In this document: positions 49,501 through 60,598 of the stretch, in pieces
Layout of the letters: each line of letters starts with the position of its first letter
How positions within the stretch are numbered: position 1 is the first letter of the stretch
Assembly: GCA_001661515.1 (NCBI GenBank)
Contig: LUVW01000015.1
Location: 205,553 to 269,552, forward strand
From: Capniomyces stellatus
Taxonomy: Eukaryota > Kickxellomycota > Harpellomycetes > Harpellales > Legeriomycetaceae
Length of the DNA stretch: 64,000 nucleotides
Direction: 5' to 3'
Position numbers and translations under genes: made by a program
Notes under the pieces: model-generated
Told to the model about the DNA's origin: nothing
The model's input: the letters and a program-made list of their open reading frames with translations, nothing else
Databases searched by the model: none

Positions 49501-52500
49501 GGAGACCAAGCACCAGAACAGCAACCAATTCCAAGTCCAAGCTCAGATCCAAGCCCAACTCCAATCCCAACTCCAAACCCAGGCCCAAGCCCAGACTCAG
49601 ACCGAAGCTATAGGAATGGTATCGGGAAATTCCAGGGAAAAAGAGGTAAATCCGTTTTCAATGGTAGGCGTCAAAAGAACTGCTGAGGCAGCTGTACAGA
49701 CCGATGTTTTGCCTAGTGATCGGAACTCGGGAAGACTGGACGAGTTTGGGTCAAGTTATACCAAAAGAATGAAGGTGGATGAGGATGGCGGCTGGAGAGC
49801 AGCATTCAGTAAGCATAGGTTCGGCAGCAATAGCAACTTTAATAGCAACGGTCACGTGGTGTATAGCTTCAGCAAGTCGTTTGGCAAGATTGTTGGGCGA
49901 GCCAGGAGCAGAAGTTTCTCAGATCTGAATGAGTTTAGCCGGGAGCTACCAGGAAGTGAACCAAACACGATTGCTACCAAAAACTCTATTGATAGTGGCA
50001 GCAGTAATGCTGGAAACAATAATAGTAACAGTAACAGTGGTGGTGAAACCGAGGTTGAAGGTTTGATTCTCAAGCAAGTGCCTGTGATTTTAAAGCAAGC
50101 CAAATTGCAAAAGGAAAAGGCAGAGAATGAGCTTGAAGTGATGAAGAGCGCAATTTTGAAGCAGGAAAACAGGATAGCCAAGTTGTTAAGCGAGCAAGAT
50201 AACAACAAAAGAACGTTTATCAAGTATTCAGAGGAGCTGCGAAAGACAGCAGAAATGGCCCGGAAGGTGGCAAACGAAGCGACCCAAAAGGCATCGCGTG
50301 TGGAAATTGAGACGAGACGAGAGGTGTCGCAGTTCTACATGGACAGGGTTGAGCAGGTGTATGTGAAGTTTGGTGAACAGATGAGAGACAACAAAATCCT
50401 GGCTGAGGAAAAGTCTATAGAAAAGATAAACCTGATGGCCAAACATCTTGACCAGCCAGAGGCCAAACTGCTGAACCAGAGAATTGTCAATGGCGCCGGT
50501 AGCAACCGTACAGTTGCCACTGTTGGTTCCGGCAGTGGGCCTGGTGCGCAAGAGCACTTGCGACAGCAGGAGATAATCAAAGAAATGGCTGCCCAAAGCG
50601 AAATGATAACCAGAGAACGCGACATGCTGCTGAACCAGCTAAGGGAACTAAAAACCAACGAGGTCAAAACCATTTCCCAGGCATCGCTGTACAGCCACAA
50701 CATCATAGACAGCGTGCTTGAGCTAGAGAATACAGACCAGAGCGAGAGCGGGCGTGTTGACAGCACGAGCGATGCTGGTACTGGTGCTAAGGACCAAATG
50801 ATTGAGTGTGTAGAACATATTGTACACGGTACAGATGATGCACATAATGTACATAGCATACAAGAAACTGAGGGCGATGCGGATTTGTTTGAAAAGTACG
50901 ACATTGCATTCTCGTCGCCAAAGGAAAAGATTTCGCATCTAGAGAGCATCAACAAGATCAACAGCTGTGCATCGTCGTTTAAAACAGTGAACAGCGACTT
51001 TGGCGAGAGTGTTGAGGATTTAGAAGCACAGCCACGTGAACAGAGCAAAAACAAGGGCCAGCGAAATGTATTTGAGAGGATAATGAAGCCGTTTAGTAAA
51101 AACAACAGAAAATCGCCGGTACTGAAAAAGAAGACCCAGTTTTTAAAGAGAAATAAGGAGACGGCGATATTGATGAAGGGTACGGAGCCGATGGCAGGAG
51201 TAAGGAGAACTGAGAACAAGCAGCCATTTACTAACGGGTCAGCGGAAACGGGCTATACAGCGGCTTTGTATGGCTACGACAGGGCACCTGAGGTGCCGAT
51301 TGATGTGGTGAAGAGGAACAATCGGGTGTCGAATCTGGGATTTGCAGACAAGGCGAATATGGAGATTGAGAAGGTTATAACCAAATCGGGGTACAATAGA
51401 AGGCATAAGCGGTCGTCTTCGCTGATCAAGTTGCCATCCCAAGGAGCAGCAGCAGCAGCGGCGGCGGCAGCGGCAAATGTTCCAGGCGTAGCAGCAAGAG
51501 GTGGAGGCAAACGGCACTCACGATCCAATAGCCACGAAATCAAAACAAATGGTAGTGGCAGTACGGGCGTGGAGGAAGACAGTTATATGATGGACTTTAG
51601 TGAAGAGGCGAAACTGGTTTTGAACCCAAACATGAGTCCTTCATTTGGATACAAAAGCAGCAATGCAAACGGTGCAATAGCCAATGGGTTGATTGCTGAA
51701 AAACTGGCCAATAAGGGCTCGAATGTCACAGTCAACAACGTTTATGGGCCCAATGGCACAAGCAACTCAAATAGAGCAACAGGAGCAAACATTCCAAAGT
51801 TTTCGTTTGAAAACGTCAACCAAAAGACATCAGGATTTGCTGGTAAAAGCGGAGGCAGGGCTGCGGGTGCAAATGGCGGGTTGGGTGCAGGAGAGGCAAA
51901 GAGGAGCGATTCGGTCCAAGGAAATTCAGTGTCATCAAGAGCATCGACGTCAAACAGCAACACAAACACATACTCTAACCTATCAGTATCATCAACGTTG
52001 CAGTCGATATACAGGCCCAGTTCAACTGAGTTTGCGATTTCATCAAGCCCAAGAAACTCGGTTCTGAGTGGGCGGGAAAAGTCGGTGAGTAAAGGGTCAG
52101 CCAAGCCGAGGGGCAAGACGGGCAAGCTGGTCAAGGTGGGCAAGCGAAAGAGCAGCTTGAGTGTGAACAGGAAACTGTCAATAGTTCACCGAAGCAGTGC
52201 CAAGAATATGGCGTATAATGGTGCAGTGGGGAATATGGGTGGAGGCGATGGGGGAGGAGTGTTTAGCTACAGCGCGAGCTATGGGGGAGGTTTGTCAAGT
52301 GTTTCGGTACTGTTGCCTGTCCAAACCAAGGTTAATGCTGATATGGATATGTGTTCAACTGACAAGCGGTCAGAGTTTTATGGTGGTGGTGGTGGTAGGG
52401 GAGAAGCGGTGATGATGGAGACTGAATCCGGCGAGATGTTTGGTAGCAATAAGGGCAGTAATGTTGCGAGTAGTTTTGGGGGAGGTGGCGGATTGTCGAG

Positions 52501-52723
52501 TTTGTTCCAGTTTGGGAACAATTCGAGGGTTGATCAAGTGATTAGCAATTTGAACGACTATACTAAGAGTAGAGGTGCAGGTGGGGGAAATGTTGGTGGT
52601 GTGGATGGCAAGTTGGTGGGCAAGGAGAAAGAGCTGGGGAAGGAGAAAAAGTCCAAGAATGAAGGGTTTATACTATCGCCATTGCGGATTTTGTCCAAAT
52701 TTAGGAACAAAAAGCAGCAGTAG
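46545..52723 (+). CDS. Kinesin-6 family motor protein (KIF20/KIF23/Klp9-like), very long
   Basis: Mitotic spindle-midzone motor in other eukaryotes. Exons 46545-47423 and 47576-52723 (GTAAGT..TAG); 2,008 residues. Residues 1-290 are a basic Ser/Gly-rich extension. The motor begins near DPIE/TFLKLKP and has P-loop TYGTTGSGKTYAM (about 394), switch I LNSASSRSHAI, switch II TMVDLAGSERAKS and VPYNESKLTRLMQPSLEGG. Long inserts split the motor: an acidic one (ALDTDSEDEEVDEFDD) and one rich in GRGRGR before switch I; such inserts are the kinesin-6 signature. A Gln-rich tract (VQAQIQAQLQSQLQTQAQAQ), a coiled coil about 1125-1330, a poly-Ala run and a long Ser/Gly tail follow. It is about twice the usual kinesin-6 length, mainly disordered sequence. 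Confidence 0.88.
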
Positions 52724-53384
52724 AGTTTTTTTTATTTATTTCTTATTTAATATTTACGTACTACTAATCAAAATCAAGCTATACTTTTTATCTATTTACT
52801 TTATTTTTTTGACAACTTTTTATTCTTTTTGTTTTTTATTGGTACTATTTTTTCCCTTTTTTTTACATATTTATTTGGTTTATTTGAGAATAAATAAATT
52901 GATTCGAGAATCAAAAGGTAATAGAATTTAATAGAACAAAATAAAATAAAAATTAAAGGAACTGTAAAAATAAAATATAACCAAGATGATAGTAAATAAA
53001 GCGGATCAATCAAAACTATTTATTGCAAAATAGGAAAAAAAAAAAGCAAAAGCAATAGCAAAAGCAAAAAAAAAAGAAAAGAAAATCGCTAGTTTTAATA
53101 ATAAATCAGAGCTAAATAAATAAATAATCAAGTTAAATTGAAATATTTTGGAATGAAGGGAAGGAAAAAAAAACACATATACTTGAAGGTTTAGTTTAAA
53201 AGCCAGTAAGGAAGTAAAAAAAAAAAAACTGAAAGAGTAGAAAATCAGAAATAGTTTAAATTTGTAATCTTGAATCAGAAAATAAAATAAGAAAACTAGA
53301 ATAAAATAAGCAGATTCAAGTTATACACCAACGACAGCAATACCAAAGTACAAACAAACGTTTCAAATCAACATATAATACACA
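52724..53384. other. Intergenic between the kinesin gene and CCT4
   Basis: T-rich after the kinesin stop codon, then strongly A-rich (AAAAGCAAAAGC-type runs) up to the CCT4 start. Presumably 3' UTR, then promoter/5' UTR. Confidence 0.45.
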
Positions 53385-56014
53385 ATGTCAGCTGCCACTG
53401 CTTCATCTGCGTCAAGACCAGTAGAATCTTCATACAAAAACAATGAAAAACCAATGCAAGTTCGTCTCAGCAACATTGTAGCAGCTAGAGGTATGTATAT
53501 CAAAAAGAAAAAGAAAAAGAAAAAGAAAAGAAACAGAAAAAGAAAGAAAGAACAGAAATAATAAGAAAAAAAAAAGTCCGGCAACGATTCCAGTGATATT
53601 CTTGATTGCTTAATCGCAACTACACTTGGATTACTGGTTGTGATTACTGATATACTAATCCAAGATTATTTTATTAATTATTGCTATTATCTTTATTTTT
53701 GATTTATTTAGCTGTTGCCGATGCCATCAGAACAAGTTTGGGTCCCCGTGGACTTGACAAAATGATTGAGACTGGACGCAAAGAAGTTGTAATCTCCAAC
53801 GACGGTGCTACAATAATGAAACATATTGCTGTTTTACATCCAGCAGCCCAAATGGTAAATTCAGCTATGCCAATGTATACATTTGTGACTACTGTTAACG
53901 CAACACTTACAACACAATCTCGCTGCTTGTTTGTTTGTTTGTTTATTTTCCATTTTAACATATATTGGGTCGCTATTAATCTGTTTTTTTTTAGCTTGTC
54001 AACCTATCAATGTCCCAAGACTCTGAGGCTGGAGATGGAACCACTTCAGTTGTTGTGTTTGCTGGAAGTTTGTTGTCCGCTTGCGAAAGATTATTATCAA
54101 AAGGTAAATAACACCACTGCTTGTACAAGCCTTCCATTTTATAAATACGGCAGTTTTTGTTACTGTTGATGCTGTTGGCGCAGCTAAACTAACAGTTGAT
54201 TAAATCCCTTACTATCCCACTTGCAATAAATCAAGGTGTCCATCCAAGCAGAATTGTCCAAGGTTTCCGCAACGCCTCAAAGGCAGCCGTAGAGATCCTG
54301 GAGTCGATTTCAATTCCTGTTTCTTTGGAAGACCGGGAATCGTTGTTGAAGAGTGCATCCACTTCGCTTGGATCAAAGGTAAGTCTAGCTAGATGAATCA
54401 AACTCCTTCCAAGTATGCTATACTACCATTAACACAAGTGTAGCTTTTAACAATAACACAAACTATGATTGAACTCAAATCTAGATTGTCAGTCAGTACT
54501 CCTCGGTCCTTTCGCCAATTGCTGTGGATTCGGTTCTTAAAGTTGTTGACCCCAAAAACGAACAAAACACCACTTTGGATGATATCAGAATCGTCAAAAA
54601 AGTAGGTGGAACCATCGAAGACACCATGCTATCAACAGGCCTTGTCCTCAACCAAAACGTCATTACTTCAGCCAATGGCCCAAGACGCATTGAAAAGGCC
54701 AAAATTGCTTTGATTCAGTTCCAGCTATCACCACCTAAACCAGATGTAATTATCAACATTTTATTACCACATTAGTATTGACCCTGACTGTGTGTATTAA
54801 ACTTAAAAAAAAAGAAATGTTTTGATTTGTCATTGTTGTCAAAATTTGTTATGGTTGTCAAAATTTGTTATGGTTGTCAAAATTTGTTATGGTTGTCAAA
54901 ATTTGTTGTGATTATTATAACTGTGTGTTTGTAGATGGACAATCAAGTGGTTGTCAACGACTACCGCCAAATGGATCAGATTCTTAAAGAGGAACGAACT
55001 TATCTTTTGGGCCTTGTTAAAAAAATCAAAAAGGCTGGATGCAATGTTTTGTTGATCCAAAAGTCCATCTTGAGAGATGCTGTCAACAACTTGTCACTCC
55101 ACTTTTTGGCCAAGTTGAAGATTATGGCTGTTAAAGAAATAGAACGTGACGAGGTTGAGTTTTTGTGCAAGGTAAGCTGAATCATCTAGTTATTTTAAAC
55201 CATAATATAATATATTGTACTGCGTTAAAATGTGTTCTAATAAATGAAATGGCGGTGATAAATAAAATAGACTTTGGGTTGTAAGCCAATTGCTGATATC
55301 GAGTCATTCACTGAGGACAAGTTGGGATCAGCTGATTTGATTGAAGAAACAGAAATCAATGGAGCCAAGTTTATGCAAGTAACAGGAATTAAGAACCAGG
55401 GAAGGACAGCCTCGATAGTTTGTTTCGGATCAAACAACTTGATCCTGGAGGAGACAGAACGATCGCTTCACGATGCGCAGTGTGTGATTAGGTGTTTGGT
55501 GAAAAAGAAGTCGTTGGTAGCTGGTGGCGGATCACCCGAAATAGAAATCAGTCAAAGGCTGATGGAATTGTCAAAACTGCAGACTGGATTTGAGTCGTTG
55601 TGCTACAGCTCTTTTGCCGAGGCAATTGAAGTCATTCCAACAACTCTTGCGGAAAACGCTGGGCTTAACCCCATTGCCATTGTTACCGAACTGCGTAAAC
55701 GACATGCTGACGGCGAAAAACACGCTGGAATTAATGTGCGCAAAGGTACCATCACCAACATTGTTGACGAGAATGTCCTGCAGCCTCTCTTGGTTTCTAC
55801 CAGCATCATCGAACTTGCAACCGAAACTGTTTGTATGATCATGAAGATTGATGATATCGTAAGTAGCCCTCTCATTCAATACCCCCTCCTTTTTTCTATC
55901 ATTGTTACTGCTATTGCCCATTATTCTTGTCTGGTCCTTTATTATTGCTATAGATGGAATGCCGCTAAACTTTTGCTTTATTTTTATCTGTTTACTTAGG
56001 TGCAAACCCGCTAA
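53385..56014 (+). CDS. CCT4: T-complex protein 1 subunit delta (CCT4)
   Basis: Subunit of the cytosolic TRiC chaperonin that folds actin and tubulin. Exons 53385-53490, 53712-53854, 53995-54103, 54236-54378, 54485-54745, 54935-55171, 55271-55858 and 56000-56014; 533 residues. Motifs: [50 protein letters not shown], the ATPase loop [36 protein letters not shown] (delta type), [25 protein letters not shown] and [20 protein letters not shown]. Delta identity comes from KPxQ(V/I)R near the start and the QxR C-terminus. The last coding exon is only 15 nt (VQTR and stop). Six acceptors end TAG; exon 4 uses AAG. Confidence 0.96.
54836..54910. repeat. 19-bp tandem repeat inside CCT4 intron 5
   Basis: Three full copies of AAAATTTGTTATGGTTGTC from 54841 plus partial flanking copies. 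It fills the centre of the intron and lies clear of both splice sites. Confidence 0.9.
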
Positions 56015-56362
56015 AATAAAAATCGCTTATTTACACTTGATAAATTTATTGCTTCCATCTTGGATTTTATTATTTCTTGTTTTATTATCATTTTAAAACA
56101 GCCTTTTCTTATCTTTACTTTTGCTTTTCTCTTATTTTACTTTACACCACCTATTGTTTTCTTTTCCTTAAATTTTATTTAAAACCAATACAAACAATGA
56201 TAACCAACATAGTATTAACGACCGGTTTAGCCGGTAAAGGTTATAACCACTTTTTTTTTTTCCCACCAGAAAACATTGTTTTATTTATATATATATATAT
56301 TTGTATTGATCTAAAGGCAAGACATATAAAACGGGACATCAATGTAATTCATCTGACAAAGT
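56015..56362. other. Convergent 3' spacer
   Basis: Between the stop codons of CCT4 and the RlmN-like gene. T-rich with a short (AT)n run near 56286-56300; no coding signal. Confidence 0.5.
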
Positions 56363-58261
56363 TTACAAGCTTTCCAAGTTCTTCTTGCTTAAAACATTGC
56401 TTTTCAGTTGTCCGCAAGCTGCCAGTATATCCGACCCTCTCGGTGTTCTGACTGTAGCCGAAACTCCCTTCTGATCCAAGATATTCAAAAACTCTGCTAC
56501 CCTGTTTGCTCCAGATGGCTTGAAAAACGATCCTGGCCAAGGATTAAATGGTCTATTATCACAGCAAGGTGAATACTACATCAGATTGAATCATATTTAT
56601 TTATGTTATATTTCGTTTGTTGAAGGCTTACATTAGATTCACATGCGATGGAATTCCTTTTATCAGTTTTGCAAGCCGCAACGCATCTCCGTCAGTATCA
56701 TTAACATTATCCAACAGCACATACCTACACATACATATACATATACACACGTACACAGTTATATTTAAACGTCCTAGCTCACACATAAACACATAAACAC
56801 ACACACACATAAACACACGCACACATATAAACCAAACAAAACTATTGCCATATATTCCAAACTCTTACTCAAAAGTCACTCGCCGGTTCTTTTCTTTGCT
56901 AACTTCACAGAAATTCCGAATACTGCTCATCAGCTCGCTAATCGGGTATGTCTTGTTTATTGCCATCAACTTTGACCTCAACAGGTCATTTGTTGCATGC
57001 AACGATATCGCCAACTGCACTCCCAACTCTGATCCCACCTTCTCTATCAATGGTGCTATCCCGCTTGTCGAAACTGTAATCTTGTGTGACCCCAATCCAA
57101 TTCCATCCTTATCCGTCAATATCTCTATTGCCTTCTTTACCTGTCTATAATTCAATAACGGCTCACCTATAACCACACAACCACACAATTTCGTTTATTA
57201 CATTTCTTTACTCTATTCTTATTACTAGCAACTTGCTTTTTTTCTTTCTTTACTACCCATCTATTGCTTTTTTTTTTTTTTTTTTTTTTTTTTTTNNNNN
57301 TTTTTTTTTTTTTTTGCTTTGCACTTACCTTGCCCCATAAATACTATATTTGTTATCATTCTTGGTTGGTTTGGTTTCCTCTTAAAATCTGCTAAAAAAT
57401 GCGCTGCTGTCATGTACTGCCCCAGTATCTCCCCGTACTTCAAACTTCCAAGCAGTTTCTGTGTCCCCGTATGGCAGAACTTGCAGCTCAACGAACACCC
57501 TATTTGCGACGACACACACAACGTCCCCCTTCCTGGCTCTGGAATGAACACTGCTTCAACCACCGTTCCCGCTCTTATTATCTCATTAGCGTCATCTCCC
57601 TCACTCTTTACCCTACTCGCCTCGTCTTTCTCTACACTCTTTAACACATCTTCTACTAATTTTTCACTCTCTTTATTCCCTAGTTTCTCTAATATGTCTA
57701 TCTCTCCCTCTATCCTTTCACCCTCGCTTTTCCCCTCATCATTATCTACTGACTTTGCTCTAGTAGCTCTTTGCTCTGGCCGTTTAAATCCTACCAACAG
57801 CTTCTTTGTTCCATCCACCGAAGTCTGTGTATTAATCGTTGTCCCATAATTTATAGTATACTTGCTTGATAGCTCATGTCTCATTTTATCCGACAGGTTT
57901 GTCATTTCGCTAAATTCAACCGCACCTAATGAAAAAAAAGAGTTGTTTTTGCTTTTATTTCTACTCACAATCTCGCTTCCCATTTCATTTATCTCTACTT
58001 CGTTGTGAAGCCTGCATAAACCTGTACAAAGTAAAGCACAATGCATGTATTTCCCTACTCACCTTTCTTATATATCCATTCGTAAATCTGACGTGATATA
58101 TACGGCTTCACGTTGGCTATTTCATTTCCTATCTCCTCGTTTATCTCCTCTGCTCGCAACCCCAACAGATTCTTCTTGCTAACCACATTTCTGTCCTTTG
58201 AAATTGTCGAGTACAACTTTCGGGTAATTCCCCCTATTTTACACCTTTCAATCGTTTTCAT
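56363..58261 (-). CDS. RlmN/Cfr-family radical SAM adenosine-C2 methyltransferase
   Basis: Bacterial RlmN methylates C2 of A2503 in 23S rRNA and A37 in some tRNAs. Minus-strand exons: 58261-58063, 57925-57329, 57166-56869, 56724-56632, 56552-56363; 458 residues. The start [20 protein letters not shown] is basic and could be a presequence. HhH-like N-domain: [34 protein letters not shown]. Radical SAM cluster [18 protein letters not shown] (CxxxCxxC), then [63 protein letters not shown] and [17 protein letters not shown] carries the C-terminal catalytic Cys of RlmN, so the enzyme should be competent. About 65 charged residues (from [10 protein letters not shown] to [10 protein letters not shown]) are inserted between N-domain and core. 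All four acceptors are TAG; an assembly gap lies in intron 2. Confidence 0.92.
57268..57315. other. Poly-T tract with a 5-N assembly gap (inside an intron)
   Basis: About 28 T, then NNNNN at 57296-57300, then 15 T. It lies in intron 2 of the RlmN-like gene, so the coding sequence is not affected. True tract length is unknown. Confidence 0.95.
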
Positions 58262-58993
58262 GCTCTCTGGTTGCTCACTCTTTTTGGTGTTATCTTGTTG
58301 ATACTTGGTTTCCAGATATTAAATTAAGTCATTACTCTGCCTTACTCTATTTCCACTCTTCTAACTATGCGTTTTATACTACTCGGTCTGCTATTGAACC
58401 AAACCACTTTTAGTTTTTTTTTTTTTCAAATCTTGGAAATTTTTTTTTTCAATTCCCAATTCTCGATTTTCACTTATTAATTCTGAAATTCACCCTGATT
58501 ATTTTTTGGTTGATCCAACTTTCAATTTGCCAATTTTTTTCAAGTAAAGAAAATATTTATTCAACTTTAACTTCTAAAACCCAAAATCCCACTCAGTTCG
58601 ACATTTAAACAATAGGCCGTTCTTGTAACGCTTTTACCTAGTCTTGCTCGCTTGTTTTTTTTTTTTTTTGCTCCGGACATTTTTCAGTACTGCTCTTCCA
58701 AGGTTTGTACATTTATCCTGTTTGTTCATGCTTTGTATGCTTTTAATATGAATAATCACAGGTTAATATCCAATTGTCATTAATAAAAGTTTTATAATCA
58801 TCCAATAGAGTCGTATTTTCACTAACTATAATATCTTTAAAAAATATTTCGATTTCAAATAAATAAGCAAGTCCACTGAATTTCATGGGTCGACTTAATT
58901 TAATTACTTTCAAGGAAATGGCTAATTTTCAATCACTTAATTTTCCACCTAGTAATTTTCTTCAATAAAATTAATCTGAATTTACGCTTGGTT
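58262..58993. other. Intergenic upstream of the RlmN-like gene
   Basis: T-rich on the + strand with several T runs longer than eight. No frame worth calling. Confidence 0.4.
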
Positions 58994-59185
58994 TTAAACA
59001 TTTTGGTCACCAATTTCTAGTGTTATCGTGCTCGGTTCAGAAAAGTTGAGTCGTTTATTCCCTTTATTCAAATCGTTATAAAATTTTATAAAGCATAAAT
59101 CTAGCTTGGAAATTTTACAATCCGAATCTTGCTCCAGCTTACCATCAACGGTGAAGAAGTAGCATCTTGTTTTTTTTTTCTTCAT
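58994..59185 (-). CDS. Small hypothetical protein, 63 residues
   Basis: A minus-strand ATG at 59185 opens a lysine-rich frame (MKKKKTRCYFFTVDGKLEQD, then KISKLDLCFIKFYNDLNKGN) with mixed, non-repetitive composition ending at 58994. It lies 90 bp from the divergent start of the serine palmitoyltransferase small subunit, so the two may share a promoter. GTAAGC at about codon 16 could be a splice donor, but reading through stays open. No family recognised. Confidence 0.4.
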   Translation of the reverse strand: MKKKKTRCYFFTVDGKLEQDSDCKISKLDLCFIKFYNDLNKGNKRLNFSEPSTITLEIGDQNV

Positions 59186-59275
59186 TACGGTTTTCTACAT
59201 TCGATTTTTTTCAGAGGAAAACAAACGAGTATTAAAACACGATAACTGAATTGGCAAAATATAAATCGAATCAAA

Positions 59276-59783
59276 ATGTCGTACCCAAATGCCAAGAAAA
59301 ACAACAACCCTTATAACGGAGAGGCTGCCTATGTCAAGTACGAAAAGAAAGGCGGAAGGGGAATGCTGGAGAGAATGCAATTGATTTATGAAACCACTAC
59401 CGCTTTATATATGCTCGAGCCATGGGAAAAAGCTATTGTCAGTAAGTACTCCAACACATTTAAACTTAAACCATAACTCTCGCTTTACCGTTATTACTGA
59501 CGTTGATTTGAAATTTGCACTATTATCTATTATCTATTCCTTATTTTTTATGCCATATCTTATATTTGTTACTCCTCATTCTCTACTACATATTCCTTGC
59601 TATCTGTCTCGCACATTATATTTCTTTTTGCCAACACCTCACACGACTATTTATGCTTATGTGTATCCAATGTTAGATGTTTTTGTGCTTTCGCTTGTTG
59701 TATTCTTTTTCTACTCTGCGGTCGTCATTTTCCCTTCACAGATAAATTTCATGTACAAAAGGGCATGCGAATACTTGTTTTGA
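59276..59783 (+). CDS. SPTSSA: Serine palmitoyltransferase small activating subunit (ssSPT family)
   Basis: ER membrane protein that binds and stimulates serine palmitoyltransferase, the first enzyme of sphingolipid synthesis; human ssSPTa and yeast Tsc3 have this role. Exons 59276-59441 and 59677-59783 (GTAAGT..TAG); 90 residues. The core YETTTALYMLEPWEKAIV matches human ssSPTa YQYLLVTALYMLEPWERTVF almost residue for residue. After the intron comes one membrane span (LSLVVFFFYSAVVIFPSQ), matching the human span before FMPQH, and the tail NFMYKRACEYLF. The N-terminus is hydrophilic and slightly longer than in human. The acceptor was chosen at 59676 because only this one joins the membrane span in frame. 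Confidence 0.9.
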
Positions 59784-60598
59784 GCAGAAACCTGTCTTGG
59801 GCTGCTGCGATATACCTGTGACATTTCTTCTGCTCAACATTCAGCTTCTAACACCTGCATGTCCATTATATTTGCCCCCTTTACATTTTCTTATTTGTTT
59901 ATATGCTTGTTTAATCTTTTGGTGTACTAAATTCAATACAAGTATACATAAATCTATTTATTTATATTTATATTTATATTTATATGTATATGTATATATA
60001 TATATAACTTGGTATACATGCACATATCAATTACTTTATATCAAAGCTCAACTGTTACTATGATACAAGTTCAATTTTAGTACCTGTTTAGTATTTATTT
60101 TTTTATGTTTTAACATTTAAAATTAGTTACATCTACTTGCAATGTCGAATGGCAAACTTGGTTCAGAGCATATCACCCCATTAATCGGACAGTAATTATT
60201 AATTTACTTCTTCCAAGTTTGGTTAGTGACTAACATTATTAATTACGTTTGGCCAATAAAATCATCAAGCTTACAAGGGCTTGAGCTTTTGAATCGCATC
60301 GTTACAACTATTACTGAATTTGAGCAACGGTTTGTTTGATAACGTAGCGTTCTCAATTTGTTTTAGAGCCATGTTTCATATTTCCCATTTAATTCCAAAC
60401 GCTAATCGTAGATATCCGAGTTGCTGATTGTATTCGAAATTACACTGTTCGATTTATTCTTGATCTTGGTATATAAATACCTATTTAGACTGCAGTTTCG
60501 GGTTTCAGGTTTCACTTCAATCTTTTGATTTATTTTGTAGACTTTCTGCATAATTATTTATTCTCTGAAATTAAACCAGAACACAACTAGTTAATAAG
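59784..60598. other. Intergenic, promoter of the QPRT gene
   Basis: Contains (TTTATA)n and (TA)n runs at about 59950-60004. No gene recognised. Confidence 0.4.

Noticed and set aside
47461..51543. Many minus-strand frames up to 294 codons
   Set aside because: Antisense shadows of the kinesin-6 coding exon, caused by its purine-rich coding strand.
55904..56014. Read-through of CCT4 exon 7 into a hydrophobic tail
   Set aside because: Splicing at GTAAGT (55859) to the 15-nt exon gives the conserved QTR-type C-terminus; the read-through does not resemble CCT4.
57926..58046. Extra coding stretch ([18 protein letters not shown]) ahead of RlmN exon 2
   Set aside because: Using the acceptor at 57926 restores the conserved [13 protein letters not shown] junction; the longer version breaks the family alignment.
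59388..59676. Read-through frame across the ssSPT intron
   Set aside because: Only the downstream part (membrane span) matches the family; the middle is intron in the wrong frame relative to exon 1.
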